Below are positions 41,477 through 53,879 of a stretch of 64,000 nt of DNA, piece after piece (the first letter of the stretch is position 1; every line of letters begins with the position of its first letter). Under the pieces are notes generated by a model. That model had not been told where the DNA came from. It made no database searches and worked only from the letters and a program-made list of their open reading frames with translations. The DNA is from Escallonia rubra (taxonomy: Eukaryota; Streptophyta; Magnoliopsida; Escalloniales; Escalloniaceae): assembly GCA_033065855.1 (NCBI GenBank), contig JAVXUO010001207.1:95590-159589 (forward strand). The letters are read 5' to 3'. The translations under genes were made by a program, and so were the position numbers.

Positions 41477-42886
41477 AATGGGCTCGAAAAAAAGGAACCT
41501 CTTCCAATATGGCAATCTAGGTGGCCTAGTACGAGACTGCCTGCTGCTTGCATCACCTAGCCGTGTATCATCATAAACATGCTTGGCGTGACGGCCACCA
41601 TCACCAGATTTGATAGAAGAATCTGCAGTCCCCTCCCCTTCAACAGAATATGTTCTCTCTTGCAATGCCAATGCATACTCAAGCTTCGCCACTACTTCAG
41701 CCATTGTAGGACGTTTCTTGGGACGATTACACAGACATTGTTCTGCAATTTGTACAAACACCATTAAACAGTCTGACAATATTTTCCCCTGCAAAGAGGG
41801 ATCTATAATCTGACCCACTTTTCCTCCCTTGATGCAGTGCTTGGCCCATCTAGCTAGACCCCACTGCTCCTCATCATCGAGTCTTGTATCCACAGCCGGC
41901 CTCCCACACAGCACTTCGAACAATACCACCCCAAAGGCATACACATCAGATTTCCTAGTCAGTTGACCGGTCGAGTAATAATCGGGATCCAAATAGCCGA
42001 ATGTACCTCTGACATGGGTGCTGACGTGGGTGCATGACTGATTTGCCGGGCCTACTTTGGACATCCCAAAGTCGGAAATCTTAGCTGCCCAATCTTCGTC
42101 CAACAAAATGTTTGAGCTCTTCACATCACGATGTATGACTCTATCCTTGACTCCCGTACCAGTGTGAAGGTAGTCCAATCCACGCGCTGCTCCAATGCAT
42201 ATTTTAAGGCGTTGCACCCAGGATAAGGGAGCATGACTGGATTTATCAATTTTGTGCAGATGATTAGCCAGGGTTCCACGGGGCATATATATGTAAACAA
42301 GAATCATCTCGTGGCATTCGTCACAGTAACCGATTAGGGAGACAAGGTGGCTATGTCGAAACCTTGAGAGCAATTCGATCTCAGTCCGAAACTCAGGGGC
42401 TCCTTGGTGTGACCTGGAGTTCAACCGCTTAATCGCAACAATACTTGGCCCATTATCTATGAACCCTTTGTAGACCTTCCCAAATCCACCCCGCCCAATG
42501 ACTGAAGCATCATCGAAGTTGTTTGTTGCCAACTGGAGCTCACCAAAGGAAAAACGGCGGCAAAGTTGATGTTCTGAAGAAGGCAATGGCAACGAATAAT
42601 CTCGTTTTTCTTTGTCGTCTAAGTTTGATTCCTGAAGTTCCCTCAGGTAGTAAACAATGACATTCAACAGTGCGATTAGAATTATCGCACCATTTGCAAT
42701 CGGGTTCCCAAAGTCAAAAGCAAACCATAGTTTTCTTAGCTTCGGAGCTGAAGGTAAATGGCCATCATAGAGTGAGTCATCAACAGCGGAATAAGGTGGA
42801 GGAATATTACCGGCGAAGGTAAAAAGTGGAAGATGAAGAAAGAAGAAGTAGAGTATGATGAGAATAGATATATGGTAGTGGAACAT
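39991..42886 (-). CDS. TK-E: tandem kinase with intron 1 deleted, both kinases in one frame
   Basis: Five exons: 41366-42886, 41064-41274, 40677-40914, 40325-40478 and 39991-40224, giving 785 codons plus stop. The first exon reads from the signal peptide (MFHYHIS) through the FERONIA-like K1 ([26 protein letters not shown]) straight into the CRK-type K2: the protein passes from LPYWKRF to [16 protein letters not shown] without a stop. A deletion has fused exon 1 to the last bases of intron 1 (TTCGAGCCCATTGCAG, acceptor still readable near 41476), keeping the frame. The K1-K2 linker is also shorter: about 50 residues of the acidic part are missing. This copy shows directly that one reading frame spans both kinases. 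Confidence 0.82.
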
Positions 42887-43287
42887 GCTGCTGGAGCGAT
42901 GAACAGCAGGGGATTACAGAAGGGATGTACGCTTATATGTACACAAATTTGCTATTAAAGTCAACGTATATAAGCAGAAGATATTCTACCAAGATGAACA
43001 AATTGGCACACCTGTACAAGAATCTTCAAGTCTTGAATCTGGGATGTGGGCTCTACAACATAACCAGTGCCATGGCTGCCGCTTCACCGCCTCACCACGT
43101 CTCCGCTCCAAAAACCACCAGTGTTGAAAAAAGAGAAAAATATTGAAACTGATTGAAGAGGATGAAAGGAGCCGGGAGAGATAGGACGGCGGCTCAGTGG
43201 GACAAGGGGTAATCTGACTTACTGGTCAAGATTGGTGTGCCACGTTGATTATACATGGAGATTGAATCAAACAAACTCTTGTACTTA
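42887..43287. promoter_or_regulatory. Leader and putative promoter region of TK-E
   Basis: Conserved with TK-B (22212-22600). It includes the MALVML frame at 43053-43073 and GC-rich accgcctcaccacgtctccg. No TATA box can be assigned with confidence. Confidence 0.35.
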
Positions 43288-44085
43288 GGGTTCGTTTGAC
43301 AAAATTTTTTTTTTGGTTTTCAGTTTTTAAAGAGCAGTTTTTTAAAGAGCAGCTTAATTTTTTTTTTATAAAAACAAGTGGGTGTTTGATAACCCCTTTT
43401 TTTTTTAGTTTTTTTTTTTTGGTGTTTGGTAACCCTTTTTATTTTGACTTTTTTTTTGGTGGTTTGCGGTGGCGGTGGTGGTGGTGCAGCGGTGGTGGCC
43501 GGTGGTGGCGGTGGTGGCCGGCGGCCGGAGGTGGCTGCCGGCAGTCGCCGGCGGTGGTCGCCGGCGGCCGGAGGCGGCTGCCGGCAGTCTCCGGCGGTGG
43601 TCGCCGGCGGCCGGAGGTGGCTGCCGGCGGCCGGAGGTGGCTGCTGGCAGTCTCCGGCGGTGGTTGCCGGCGGGCGGCGGTGGTCGCCTGAGGTGGCTGC
43701 CGGCGGTGGTGGCCGGCGGCCGGAGGTGGCTGCCGGCCGTCCCCGGCCGTGGTCCCCGGCGGCCGGAGGTGGTGGCCGTTGGTGGTGGTGGTGGCCGGCG
43801 GCCGGGGGTGGCTGCCGGCAGTCTCCGGCGGTGGTCGCCGGCGGCCGGCGGTGGTCGCCTGAGGTGGCTGCCGGCGGTGGGAGGGTGGTGGTGGTGGTCT
43901 AAGAAAAAAAAACCAAAAGTGAAAAAAAAAACCAGTTTCTGGAGTTTTTTTTTCACTCTTTTTTACTCTTCAGTTTAAAAACTGGTTTTTAAACTGAAAA
44001 AAAAAATGGTTACCAAACGCTCCTTTTTTTTTCAGTTTTTAAAAACTGAAAAAAAAAGAGGAAATTTTTTTTGTCAAACTAGGCC
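43288..44085. mobile_element. PIF/Harbinger-like MITE carrying a GC-rich minisatellite
   Basis: Flanked by TTA (43285-43287 and 44086-44088). The homologous TK-B spacer near 22700 reads straight through with one TTA. The ends GGGTTCGTTTGACAAAA and, reversed, GGCCTAGTTTGACAAAA are inverted repeats. Inside, T-rich arms with CAGTTTTTAAA phrases flank a minisatellite at about 43460-43900 built on ggccggaggtggctgccgg and close variants. It has no transposase. Confidence 0.75.
43460..43900. repeat. GC-rich minisatellite (ccggaggtggctgccggc type)
   Basis: Irregular 15-45-bp repeats with strong strand asymmetry (G on plus). All overlapping long frames on both strands are low-complexity artefacts. 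Confidence 0.85.
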
Positions 44086-45240
44086 TTAGTCGACCAATCC
44101 TCCTTTTGAACATGTTTTTATATTTGACGCCAAACATTAATACATTCGTCAAAGGAAACAAGTGTTAAGTCTTTTCAATCTAGACAAATATTAGCACAGT
44201 GATTCAAAGGTTTTCATGTTAAAAAAAAGGTCAATTGTTCTTCCGCTTCATTCAAGTTTTGCTCGTTGTTTTATCTTGAGTTTAACTTGTCAAACAATAT
44301 TTGTTTAATTTGCGTAGACTATTCAAGTTTAAATATAATGTTTACAATAGTAAAACGCATCATAAGAGCTTTTTTCAAACAAAAAAAAGTCTTAGGGAAA
44401 AAAAATCCAACAAAAGGGATGTAGAATTTCCTTATATCTTTTGAAGAGCATACCAAGCTCTGAGGGCCAGTTCATCACGGGGCAAGTAGTGGCAAATTAT
44501 ATCTTTTGAAGAGCATACAAGAGATGGTACCTTGGATCACTTAAACTACCACAAGGAGGACATATGTCCTCATCAATGATATCCATTTTCAATACTCAAT
44601 TCCTTGAGGCATGTTCCTTTTCATAGTAAAGATAATTTAGATAGATAGGATATCAACCATAAGCTCAGCCATTAGGCTTAAAACAAGTAAACAAATAAAA
44701 GTCTTAAATGAGTTTTACAGAACCAAAATAGGAAGTATAGCAGGAGCACGTAAAACACAAATGCATCAGTAATAAAATTAGAAGACAGAAGGGTAGGATG
44801 ACATAGTGGAAGGCATCAATATAGATCTACCCTGGTGTCAATTCTTTCCTTAATTGATCAAATATCTCTGCTGTTCACCAAAAGAGAAAAGGGATTTATC
44901 TTCTGGTACTAGTCGGCTCACTCCAACTTGGAAGAAGTATAGACACAGAAACTTGCCGCTACACATATGGCAGCCCTACATAATTTGCCACTACTTAATC
45001 GAACGGTAGAGCGCTGCGTGTCTCCGGCATTACAGCCTCCCAGAAAAGTAAATGGAAGATCCTCCGTCTACAACTGTACCTTTAATAGCACATAAATCTT
45101 AATGTAATTACATTGACACACCTACAGAAGATAAATCGCTTAATAGTTTTCGATTACATTTTCCATCTATAACAGAGAAGCAAAAGCTTAAACTGGCATC
45201 TCAGTCCTCTGACAGAATCCTAATGTAATTCAGTATTTAA
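44086..45240. other. Spacer between the MITE and relic E
   Basis: Homologous to 22700-23810 (TK-B flank). No gene. Confidence 0.6.
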
Positions 45241-45351
45241 AGCCTCACTCACCTACTGAAACAGCGAGCAGGCATACATTTGGATCGACCAGGCTCCCTC
45301 AGTTGCGGGAAAATGCGTCCAAGTTGGAGTGAGCTGACTATGCATAGAATT

Positions 45352-45997
45352 TCAAGGCTTTGAAGGCATTGGAAGAGTGCTAAAAGAGCTGAGCATGAGA
45401 ACAACTGAAGAGATGGTTGGCCTGTCAGCTGCATCATTTTGAACACGCAGCATCGCAATGTGGATGCATCTAACAATGTCACCCATTGGATTTGTACCAG
45501 CCTTCAGTGTAGGATCTACCAGAGCTAAAAATGACGCACCCATCCAACATTTCCAAGCCTAAAGAGTTCACCATGTTCCAGTTACATTTAAGTATATGCT
45601 TTCATGATGTCATATATAATGCACAATGTGAATCGGTACTTACATAGCTTAGAAGGTCTTTCTCACTCTTCTGAAAGCAGTAATTCTTCTGTCCACTAAT
45701 GATTTCGAGAACCAACACACCAAAACTAAAGACATCTGACTTCTCAGAAAACTGCCCATGAGTTGCGCACTCCGGCGCCATATATCCACTGAAGTATTAG
45801 CTGTTAGATGATAGATAGTGTTGCACACCAAAAAACAATAACATTGAACAGATTCCAAGGTCAAGCACCATACAGTTTGAACCAAGTACCATATATCTGT
45901 TCCTGGAGATTTCTCAGTCTGAACCAAGTCCCATATATCTGTCCATAGAGTCCCCATCCCAACGCAGTCATGGCAGTAACCGATCAGAGAACACGAG
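45352..45997 (-). pseudogene. Relic E: CRK-type exons 5-6 and FER-like scrap, split by copia
   Basis: Exon 6 (45352-45558) is open: ADRPTISSVVLMLSS preceded by [16 protein letters not shown]. Exon 5 (45644-45788) is open with [10 protein letters not shown] and SDVFSFG, and its AG acceptor is intact. Exons 2-4 are absent. A FER-like scrap starts at about 45880 and continues on the far side of the copia element (50886-50935). Best preserved of the five relics, but it lacks most of a kinase. Confidence 0.6.
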
Positions 45998-46372
45998 TGT
46001 TAAAATTAGTGCATCTTACTGACTTCTATTTTCTGGTTATTTGTTTTAGCTTTGAATAAGTCAATTTCTTTAGTTGGTGAGGTGTCACCTAAAGAGATTA
46101 TCATTAGTAGTGATTAGTCTGTTATTTGTTAGTGGCAGTATCTTAGGAGGGGTTATTTGTTAGTGGCAGTATCTTAGGAGGGGTTATTTGTTAGTGGCAA
46201 TATCTTAGGAGGAGTCAGTTACTGCTCTCTCTTTATATGTTTGTATGCACGGTTCTATTTTCAAGATAAGCAAGAAATAAAGTTTTCCTCCAGATCTTTT
46301 GTTCTTTGAGTACTTCATCTGTAAACTAATGTGGGTGTGACATACTTCTGCAATCTGACCTTTCTTTTGTTA
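45998..46372 (+). repeat. Left LTR of the copia element
   Basis: 375 bp, with three copies of a 31-bp direct repeat (ttatttgttagtggcagtat...) where the right LTR has two. The AATAAA near 46277 may serve as polyadenylation signal. Confidence 0.88.
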
Positions 46373-46465
46373 TGGTATCAGAGCCAGGTTGGAAGTGCTA
46401 ACTTTGCTTGGTGTTAGGTGTGCAGAAGAGGTGTTTGCTGTTTTGTCTCTTAGACTTTTGGTGTA

Positions 46466-47300
46466 GTGATGGAACCCAACAACAGTGGAAGTAACTCAAC
46501 AAATTATGGTATGGAAAAACTTGTAGGCACAAACTACAATTACTGGCGATTGTGCATGGAAGCTTACCTTCAAGGTCAAGATCTATGGGATCTAGTTGAT
46601 AGTGCTGATTCGGATATTCCAAATGACACTCCGGAAAATGCCGAACCAAGACGCAAATGGAAGATCAAGTGTGGAAAGGCTCTCTTTGCTCTGAGAACAT
46701 CAATTAGCAAAGAGCATATTGATCACATTCGTGATGTGAACTCGCCAAAGGAAGTATGGAGACTTCTTGAGAGGCTGTTTACAAAGAAGAACACAGCCAG
46801 GCTACAATTGCTTACAGAATGAGCTTGCTGGGCTGACGCAAGGAGGTATGTCCTTTTCAGATTATTTTTTGAAAATTAAAAATATATGCTCTGAAATTTC
46901 AGAGTTGGATGTGGATGAGCCTGTTAGTGAAGCACGGTTGCGGCGATATCTTATCCGTCGTCTCAGGAAAGAGTATATGTCATTTGTAACCTCTGTGCAA
47001 GGGTGGGCTAGTCAGCCATCAGTCGAGGAGTTAGAGAATTTGATTTCCAATCAAGAAGATTTGGCAAAGCAAATGTCTTTACAAACTGAATCCAATGATG
47101 TTTTTTTTTTCAAAAGAGAATTCCAAGTCAAAGCATTTCTCGGAAGCAACAGGTGGTAACAAGAATGTTGGAGAAAGCTCACATCTGGAGAAGAATAACC
47201 AACTTAGATGGAAAAATGTGCGGTGTTATAGATGTGGACAACTTGGTCACATCAAGAGAATGTGTCATGTGAAGCTTGTAGACGAGAATACGTGGTGACT
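46466..47300 (+). other. Copia gag region (fossil)
   Basis: Plant copia gag: LVGTNYNYWRLCMEAYLQ near its start, and a CCHC zinc knuckle (CYRCGQLGHIKRMCH) at about 47221-47268. Broken. Confidence 0.8.
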
Positions 47301-47399
47301 GATGAAGCTTCAGATCAACCAAAATGGGAGCAATGCTTTTCAAGTGTAGTAGCAGAAGCTCATGCTAATACAAGTGCTACCTTTTCAGCCCCTGTCAAC

Positions 47400-50300
47400 T
47401 ATGAGAAGGAGTGGATCATTGACTCCGGTTGCTCACATCATGTGACTGGAAATGATTCGCTAGAGCTACATCAACATAATGGGGATAAAGTGATTATCAC
47501 AGCTGATAATTCTGTGCATCCTATGGAGAAAGAAGGTAGTGTGTGTATCAAATCCGAAAGGTTAAAGGAAGATGATATTGTTTTAAGCAATGTCTATCAT
47601 GTGCCGGGATTAAGGAAAAATCTTGTTTCAGTCTCCCATGTCACTAATTCCGGAAAGTACGTGTTGTTCGGTCTCGAAGATGTGAAAATTCGGGACAATG
47701 TGAAGAACATAGGTGCTGATGTTCTTGTTGTCGGAGAGAAAAGAGACTCCCTATTTTTCATGTCCGCAGTTGAAGCCTATGTGGAGAAAACAAGCCGAAA
47801 TGATGGTGCCTCAATTTGGCATGCAAGGTTGGGTCATGTAGGATACCAAATGTTGCAGCAGATTTCATCCAAGAAGCTGGTTGATGGTATTCCAGTTATA
47901 AAGGACCCTCCAAAAGGTGTAGTCTGTCAAGGATGTCAATACGGAAAATCTCACATCCTTCCTTTTAAGAAATCGTCAAATCGCAAAAACATTTCTTTTG
48001 AACTGGTTCATGCAGATCTGATGGGGCCAACAAGAACACTGAGTTATAGTGGTTTCCGGTACATGATGGTCATTGTGGATGATTTTTCCAGATACTCATG
48101 GGTGTACTTCTTGAATGAGAAAAATGAAGCTTTCTCAAAAATTTTGGAGTTTGAAAGTACTATTAAAAGGGAGTTTGGCTCGAAGATTAGATGCTTAAGG
48201 ACCGATAATGGAGGAGAATTCATGTCTAGTGAGTTTCTTCAACATTGTGAAGCCGAAGGCATAAACCGACAGATGACTTGTCCTAAAACCCCACAGCAAA
48301 ATGGGGTTGTGGAGAGAAAAATAGGACATATGTCACAAGTTAGTTTATCTTGGCTACACGCAAAAAATCTTCCTCGAGAGCTTTGGGCTGAAGCAATGCG
48401 ATGTGCATGTCATGTGATAAATCGTCTTCCACCATGGTTAGGTATTAAATCTCCTTTCGAACTTCTATATAATGTAAAGCCTGATGTGAGTCATCTTCGC
48501 GTATTTGGTTCTATTTGCTTTGTTCATGTTTCAAAAAGCGATAGAACGAAATTGGACCCCAAATCGAAGAAGTGTTTGTTCATAGGCTATGACTTAAACA
48601 GGAAAGGATGGAGGTGCATGGATCCAGTAACAAAGAGATGTATTACATCGAGAAATGTAGTGTTTGATGAAGTGTCTTTGTACTACAGTCCACAAAAATT
48701 AGTCACTGAAGTTGTTGACAGTGATTTTGAGCTAACGGAAAAGGATGTTGATTCAACCAATAGAGAGTTGTCTTCTCAAAATGTTGAATGCTCCACTCAC
48801 CAAGATGATTTTAGAGCAAGGGGGAGTAGTCAAAATTCTGAAGGCATACTAAATTCTTCAACTTTAGAGAATGATAATGAAGTACGGTGTGCCTTAAGAA
48901 GATCAGCTAGAGAGAAGAGGCATCCTAGTTATTTGAAAGATTACGAGGTTCAGGTAAATCAGTCTACAGTGAGTTCATGTTTCTTTTTAGGAGCAGTGGA
49001 CAACAGTGAGCCATCATGCTATGAAGCAGCAAAGGGTATTCCAGAATGGGAAACAGCTATGGAAGAAGAAACAAATGCTTTGTTAAGAAATGACACATGG
49101 GAGCTTGTACCAAAACCAAAAGACGTTGAGCCAGTAACTTGTAAATGGGTTTACAAAGTGAAAAAGAAGGCAGATGGAACAGTGAACAGATTTAAAGCTC
49201 GCTTGGTGGCTCGTGGTTTTTCTCAACATTATGGGATGGACTACGAGGAGACTTTCAGTCCAGTTGCAAAAATGGTAACCGTAAGAACTATTATTTCTTT
49301 GGCAGCATACAAAGGATGGAAGTTGTGGCAACTTGATGTGAAAAATGCGTTCCTTTATGGAGAGTTAGATCGTGATGTGTTCATGGAGCAACCACAAGGA
49401 TTTGTTTCCAAGCAATTCCCCCATTATGTTTGTCTGCTCAAGAAGGCATTATATGGCTTAAAACAAGCCCCGCGCGCATGGTATGGTAAAATTGCTCAAT
49501 ATCTTACTTTTTGTGGTTTCAAAGTTTCTGATTCAGATTCTAGTATGTTTGTTAAGCTTGAATCAGGGAAACACGTAATAGTTTTGTTGTATGTTGATGA
49601 CATGATCATCACGGGTGATGATAATGTTGGAATTTCATGCTTACGAAATGATTTATCGATTCGATTTGAGATGAAAAATTTGGGTGAAATTGGATGCTTT
49701 CTTGGCTTGGAAGTACAGAAGTTAGAAGATGGGTACTTTGTTTCTCATAAGGGTTATGCTCAGAGCTTGTTGGAGCGTTTCAATATGGGAGAGTCCAAAT
49801 CGATGTCAACTCCTATGGAACCAAATATGAAGTTGAAGAAAGATGAAGGGAAATTGCTGGAAGAAGGAAGAAAGTTTCGACAACTTGTAGGAAGTTTGAT
49901 CTACCTAACCATCACTAGACCAGAAATTGCATATTCAGTTGGAGTTGTTTCTCAATTTATGGACAAGCCTCAAATTTCTCACTTGAATGCAGCAAAAAGG
50001 ATTTTGCGCTATGTGAAATGGACTTTAGAATATGGGTTGAGGTACAAGAAAAGTGATAGCTTTATTTTGAGTGGCTTTGTCGACGCAGATTGGGCAGGTG
50101 ATGTAAATGATCGACGATCAACTACTGGGTACTGTTTTGATACAGGTTCAGCTGCAATTTCATGGTGTAGCAAAAAGCAGCATAATGTAACTCTCTCAAG
50201 CACAGAAGCAGAATATGCAGCAGCAACAATGGCAACGCAGGAATGCGTGTGGCTGAAACGATTGATCAATGACATTTATGCTAAAGTTGATTACGTTATT

Positions 50301-50500
50301 CCAATTCACTGTGACAATGAAAGTGCCATAAAGCTCGCAGAAAATCCTGTGTTTCACGCTCGCACGAAACACATTGAAGTTCAACATCATTTTGTCAGAG
50401 AAAAGGTGGTTGGACAGAAATTACCTTAGAAAATGTGCAAACCGGAGATCAAGTGGCAGATATCTTTACTAAGGCTCTTGCAAACGAAAAGTTCGAGATG
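47400..50500 (+). other. Copia pol region (fossil)
   Basis: Protease with DSGCSHH near 47420; GAG-pre-integrase HARLGH near 47820; integrase core about 48000-48400 (VHADLMGP and later the DNGGEF stretch); reverse transcriptase about 49060-49800 with YVDDM; RNase H about 50070-50430. Gene order PR-INT-RT-RH is diagnostic of Ty1/copia. Confidence 0.88.
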
Positions 50501-50550
50501 TTCATAGATGCACTTGGGGTGATTGATTGTAAGCATGCACTAAGGGAGAG

Positions 50551-50885
50551 TGTTAAAATTAGTGCATCTTACTGACTTCTATTTTCTGGTTATTTGTTTT
50601 AGCTTTGAATAAGTCAATTTCTTTACTTGGTGAGGTGTCACCTAAAGAGATTATCATTAGTAGTGATTAGTCTGTTATTTGTTAGTGGCAGTATCTTAGG
50701 AGGGGTTATTTGTTAGTGGCAATATCTTAGGAGGAGTCAGTTACTGCTCTCTCTTTATATGTTTGTATGCACGGTTCTATTTTCAAGATAAGCAAGAAAT
50801 AAAGTTTTCCTCCAGATCTTTTGTTCTTTGAGTACTTCATCATGTGGGTGTGACATACTTCTGCAATCTGACCTTTCTTTTGTTA
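50551..50885 (+). repeat. Right LTR of the copia element
   Basis: 335 bp, preceded by the polypurine tract aagggagag. Ends at the same tgtta as the left LTR, after which relic sequence resumes. Confidence 0.88.
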
Positions 50886-51040
50886 TGGCTATTTAGAAGC
50901 TACGAAAGCAGCTCAATCTCGGTCAGAAAAGTTTAACAAGCAAAGTGACATGCAAAGAAAAGTGGGTACAACCATGGAGGGCTGTAGGGATCATGTACAC
51001 GGCCACCACTGTATCAGCATCCAATTCAACACCCCAAAAT
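50886..51040 (-). pseudogene. Relic E, 5' part beyond the copia element
   Basis: Continues the FER-like scrap of relic E (TEIELLS-like residues on the minus strand); matches 31012-31190. Confidence 0.5.
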
Positions 51041-51540
51041 CAAAATCACTGTACAATAAATTCAAGCACTCCATAATCTAATTCAATCCCAAATCTCCTC
51101 CATTCCCACCACTATCCGCCACCGCGCAACGCCGTCCCTCCCCCTTCTTCACCGCCGCCCCACCAGCGCGTGACGCCTGTCGTAACGATCCAAGTCACCG
51201 ACACCGGTGAACAGGCGCTCGCAACCCCCAATAATGTCTAAGGCTCTTCCTACAGAGTCGGCACCACCGAATCCCCACCAGCGCCGCTCGCAACCCCCAG
51301 CGGAGAACGCAACCCCTAGCAGAGAAGAGAGAGAGCGGGTGGATCCGTCTGTGCGTGCGTTTAGAGAAGGATCGATCTGTGGTAGGGGAGGTTCTGGGTG
51401 GCGGCAGATGGAGTTTGGCAGCTGTGGTGGCCGTAGTGTGTTGCCCCAAATTCTGTGGAGAGTAAAGAGGTGATATGAGGAGCAGAGGTGGGGACGGCGT
51501 TTTTTTGGGAAGAGAGAAATGAAGAGAGAGAGAGATGAGG
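51040..51540. repeat. GC-rich leader-like segment, copy 3 of 3
   Basis: Matches 31190-31660 and, in part, 9155-9450. It stands directly 5' of relic E on the minus strand, as copy 2 does for relic C. Confidence 0.5.
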
Positions 51541-52472
51541 TAGAATGGTACGGTAGGCCAAAAGGGTATATTCCGAAAAGATGCTAGCAGCTATAAAAAA
51601 ACAAACTAGCATTTCAACCGTTTGATCTGTGGCATGGACGGCTAAGATAAACTGAATAAATAATAAAAATTTAAATATAGATCAACTCACGTATGTGTGT
51701 ATATATTATATATACGAGTTATGCTGCACATGCGATGTTTGTGCGATTCTATCGTTATATACTTTCTGATCATTTTTTAACACGGCCTTCATCCATTCAC
51801 GACCGCCGTCGGTCATCCACACCACTGGCCGCCCACGACCCCCAAGTCCCTCACTAGACCACTTCCTCTGTCAATCGCAAACCAAAGGCCTCCCCAAGGT
51901 TATCAATTTCCTTACTCCAAAAGCTAAAGGGACTGAGCATAGATCCAGGCATGTGCAAAGTCTTGGATTCAAGTATGCTCGCAGATTGGATTTTCTTCAG
52001 AGTTGGTAAGGGAGACGAGGGAATTAAGAGAATGGGAAATGCACATTGAAAAATATAGGAGACGTAGGAAATGCAAAAAATAAATGCACATCACTATCAC
52101 AAAGTCAAAAGAGCATTACCGAGAGTCTTGAAAAAAAATAATTGGATTTCGTAGTTGCCGATTTTCAATATAGAGATGGAAGGACGGAGGATGGGAGAAA
52201 AATTTTCAATCTTGGAGGAGGGAGGATGGGAGAAATATAGTTTGATGAGGGAGAAATGCAGTTACGTAAGTGTGTGTGTGTGTGTGTGTGGGGGGGGGGG
52301 GGGGGTGAGTCTCTCAGATAACTAAATTGTGGAGAGTAGAAAATGATATTTTATAATTTTTATCCTTAAAATGGACACGTGTCGGAATTGCACCAAAAGT
52401 GTTGTTTTTATTATAAGTACTATAGATATATATATAAAAGTGAATACAAGAATAGCCCCACGTATAGCGACC
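51541..52472. other. Non-coding DNA between relic E and the inverted repeat
   Basis: No gene. A (TG)n run passes into a poly-G run at 52270-52305. Confidence 0.6.
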
Positions 52473-52920
52473 AAAATGGCGTAATTTTGTTAAAACAAAT
52501 CTTGCGATTTTTCCCTCGTTTTTGCTCTCTCTCTCTTGCTTCTCCCATTTTTTCCTCTTTTTCTTCTCTAGCAAGCCAACGCCACTATCACACACCACCA
52601 TCTTTGCCGTAGACCACCAAACTTCCATCGGCGGTCACCGTCAACGGCCATCCCTGCTGCAAAATGGAGGCTAGCCTCCGAGCTTCATGGCCATCACACA
52701 CAAACGCCATCCCTGTCGCATGTTTACTTACTTTTTTGATAACGAATTCTGTAACACAAATTTCATGGAGTAAGGTTATCCAAGTGTTCTTGAAGAAAGT
52801 GTTCTAGTTCTATTAAGGATATCAATTCATACCAGTCTCCACATTGAACATGTATACCTGATGCTTTTATGCACATTTGAGCTGAAAGTGTGATTAGAGT
52901 TAGGCAAGAGCATAACTCTT

Positions 52921-53857
52921 TGTTGGAATTGGGTTTTAAACCCATTGCGGAGAAGCAATTTTGACTCAATTTTCAAATTGGTTCCAAACCATATTTTGGT
53001 TAGGAACAAATTGATTCATGTTCATTTATTGAAATAGATGATCATAGTATATTCACATGTTTAAAACGAATGGGAAGTGAACGAGAAAACTGAAGTTAAA
53101 GTTGGTGGTTCACCTAATATCCCACATTGAAGAGATAAAGCCAATGTTGTCTCCTTATAAGGCTTAACCTTGAGCTAAGGGTTGGGTCCCTTGGGGGTAC
53201 CCATGTTTTGTAAGGAGGGAGGACCTAGGTTGACCCAAGGTCCACCATGTGGGGGGCGCCGCCCGCCCTATCTCGGTCCATGGCTTGGGCTTGGGCCATC
53301 AGACTTTATTTTTTTTGGGACAAAAATATTTTAAATAAGTAAAATTTATTTATTTATTTATTTTCTTTTCCGAACAGTTGTGACCTTTCCAGCTTGCCGG
53401 TTTTTTTCTGTGAAGAGTTGTACCCCCAGTGAATATTCTGTGTATAAAAACGAATCAGTTACAGAAGTCAATCAATAATTAATCCCGAATTTTCTTTATG
53501 TAAGATTCTGTTTATTTTTCTGTGTCCGAAAAAGAAAGAACTATGTCATTGTTTGGTTCGCCGGGTCTCGAACATTTTGAGTGCTCATATTTTCAGACGA
53601 AACCGTTGTATCCTGGGAGACTATCGTCAAGAGCCGTCAGCACCGTTGCGGGACGAATAAGTCTTAAGGACAGTGAATCAAATTCACGCCTCGGCCTTTT
53701 TCCTTTGCTGTTCTACAATCTTGTTGTGAGTTATTACGTATAGTTTTATTTCTTTGGTTACGTTACTACTGTTTTTCGAACCTTATTATTTGCATGTTAG
53801 TAATTGTTCGAAACTGATTTTCTACGCAAGTACACACAAGGCTACTTTTTCCCTACA
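52921..53857 (+). mobile_element. Solo LTR of an LTR retrotransposon
   Basis: 937 bp, begins TGTTGGAATTGGG and ends CCCTACA (TG...CA). Flanking 5-mers ctctt and atctt form a near-perfect target duplication, and the right arm of the inverted repeat shows the unfilled site (gcataaatcttaacatccc, reversed). No internal coding part, so a recombination remnant; superfamily not assigned. Its strand is not fixed independently. Confidence 0.6.
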
Positions 53858-53879
53858 ATCTTAACATCCCCTCTCCTCT

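Larger units (their letters stand above)
45998..50885 (+). mobile_element. Ty1/copia LTR retrotransposon, young, coding region broken
   Basis: Two LTRs (45998-46372, 50551-50885) begin TGTTAAAATTAG. A primer-binding site TGGTATCAGAGCC (tRNA-Met type) follows the left LTR at 46373, and a purine tract precedes the right LTR. The order of parts (gag, protease, integrase, reverse transcriptase, RNase H) marks it as copia. The coding region looks broken in about four places. The LTRs differ by one substitution and two length differences, so insertion was recent. It lies in relic E; the empty counterpart is near 31005-31020. No target duplication is evident. The exact copia lineage is not assigned. 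Confidence 0.92.

Noticed and set aside
43405-43978. Long overlapping frames on both strands (up to 183 codons)
   Set aside because: They arise from the GC-rich minisatellite: several frames stay open at once, with only repetitive G/R/P/A-rich residues and no conservation as protein.
52379-52628. Frames over the left arm of the inverted repeat
   Set aside because: CT-rich DNA; the inverted copy at 56640-56812 does not keep the frame.
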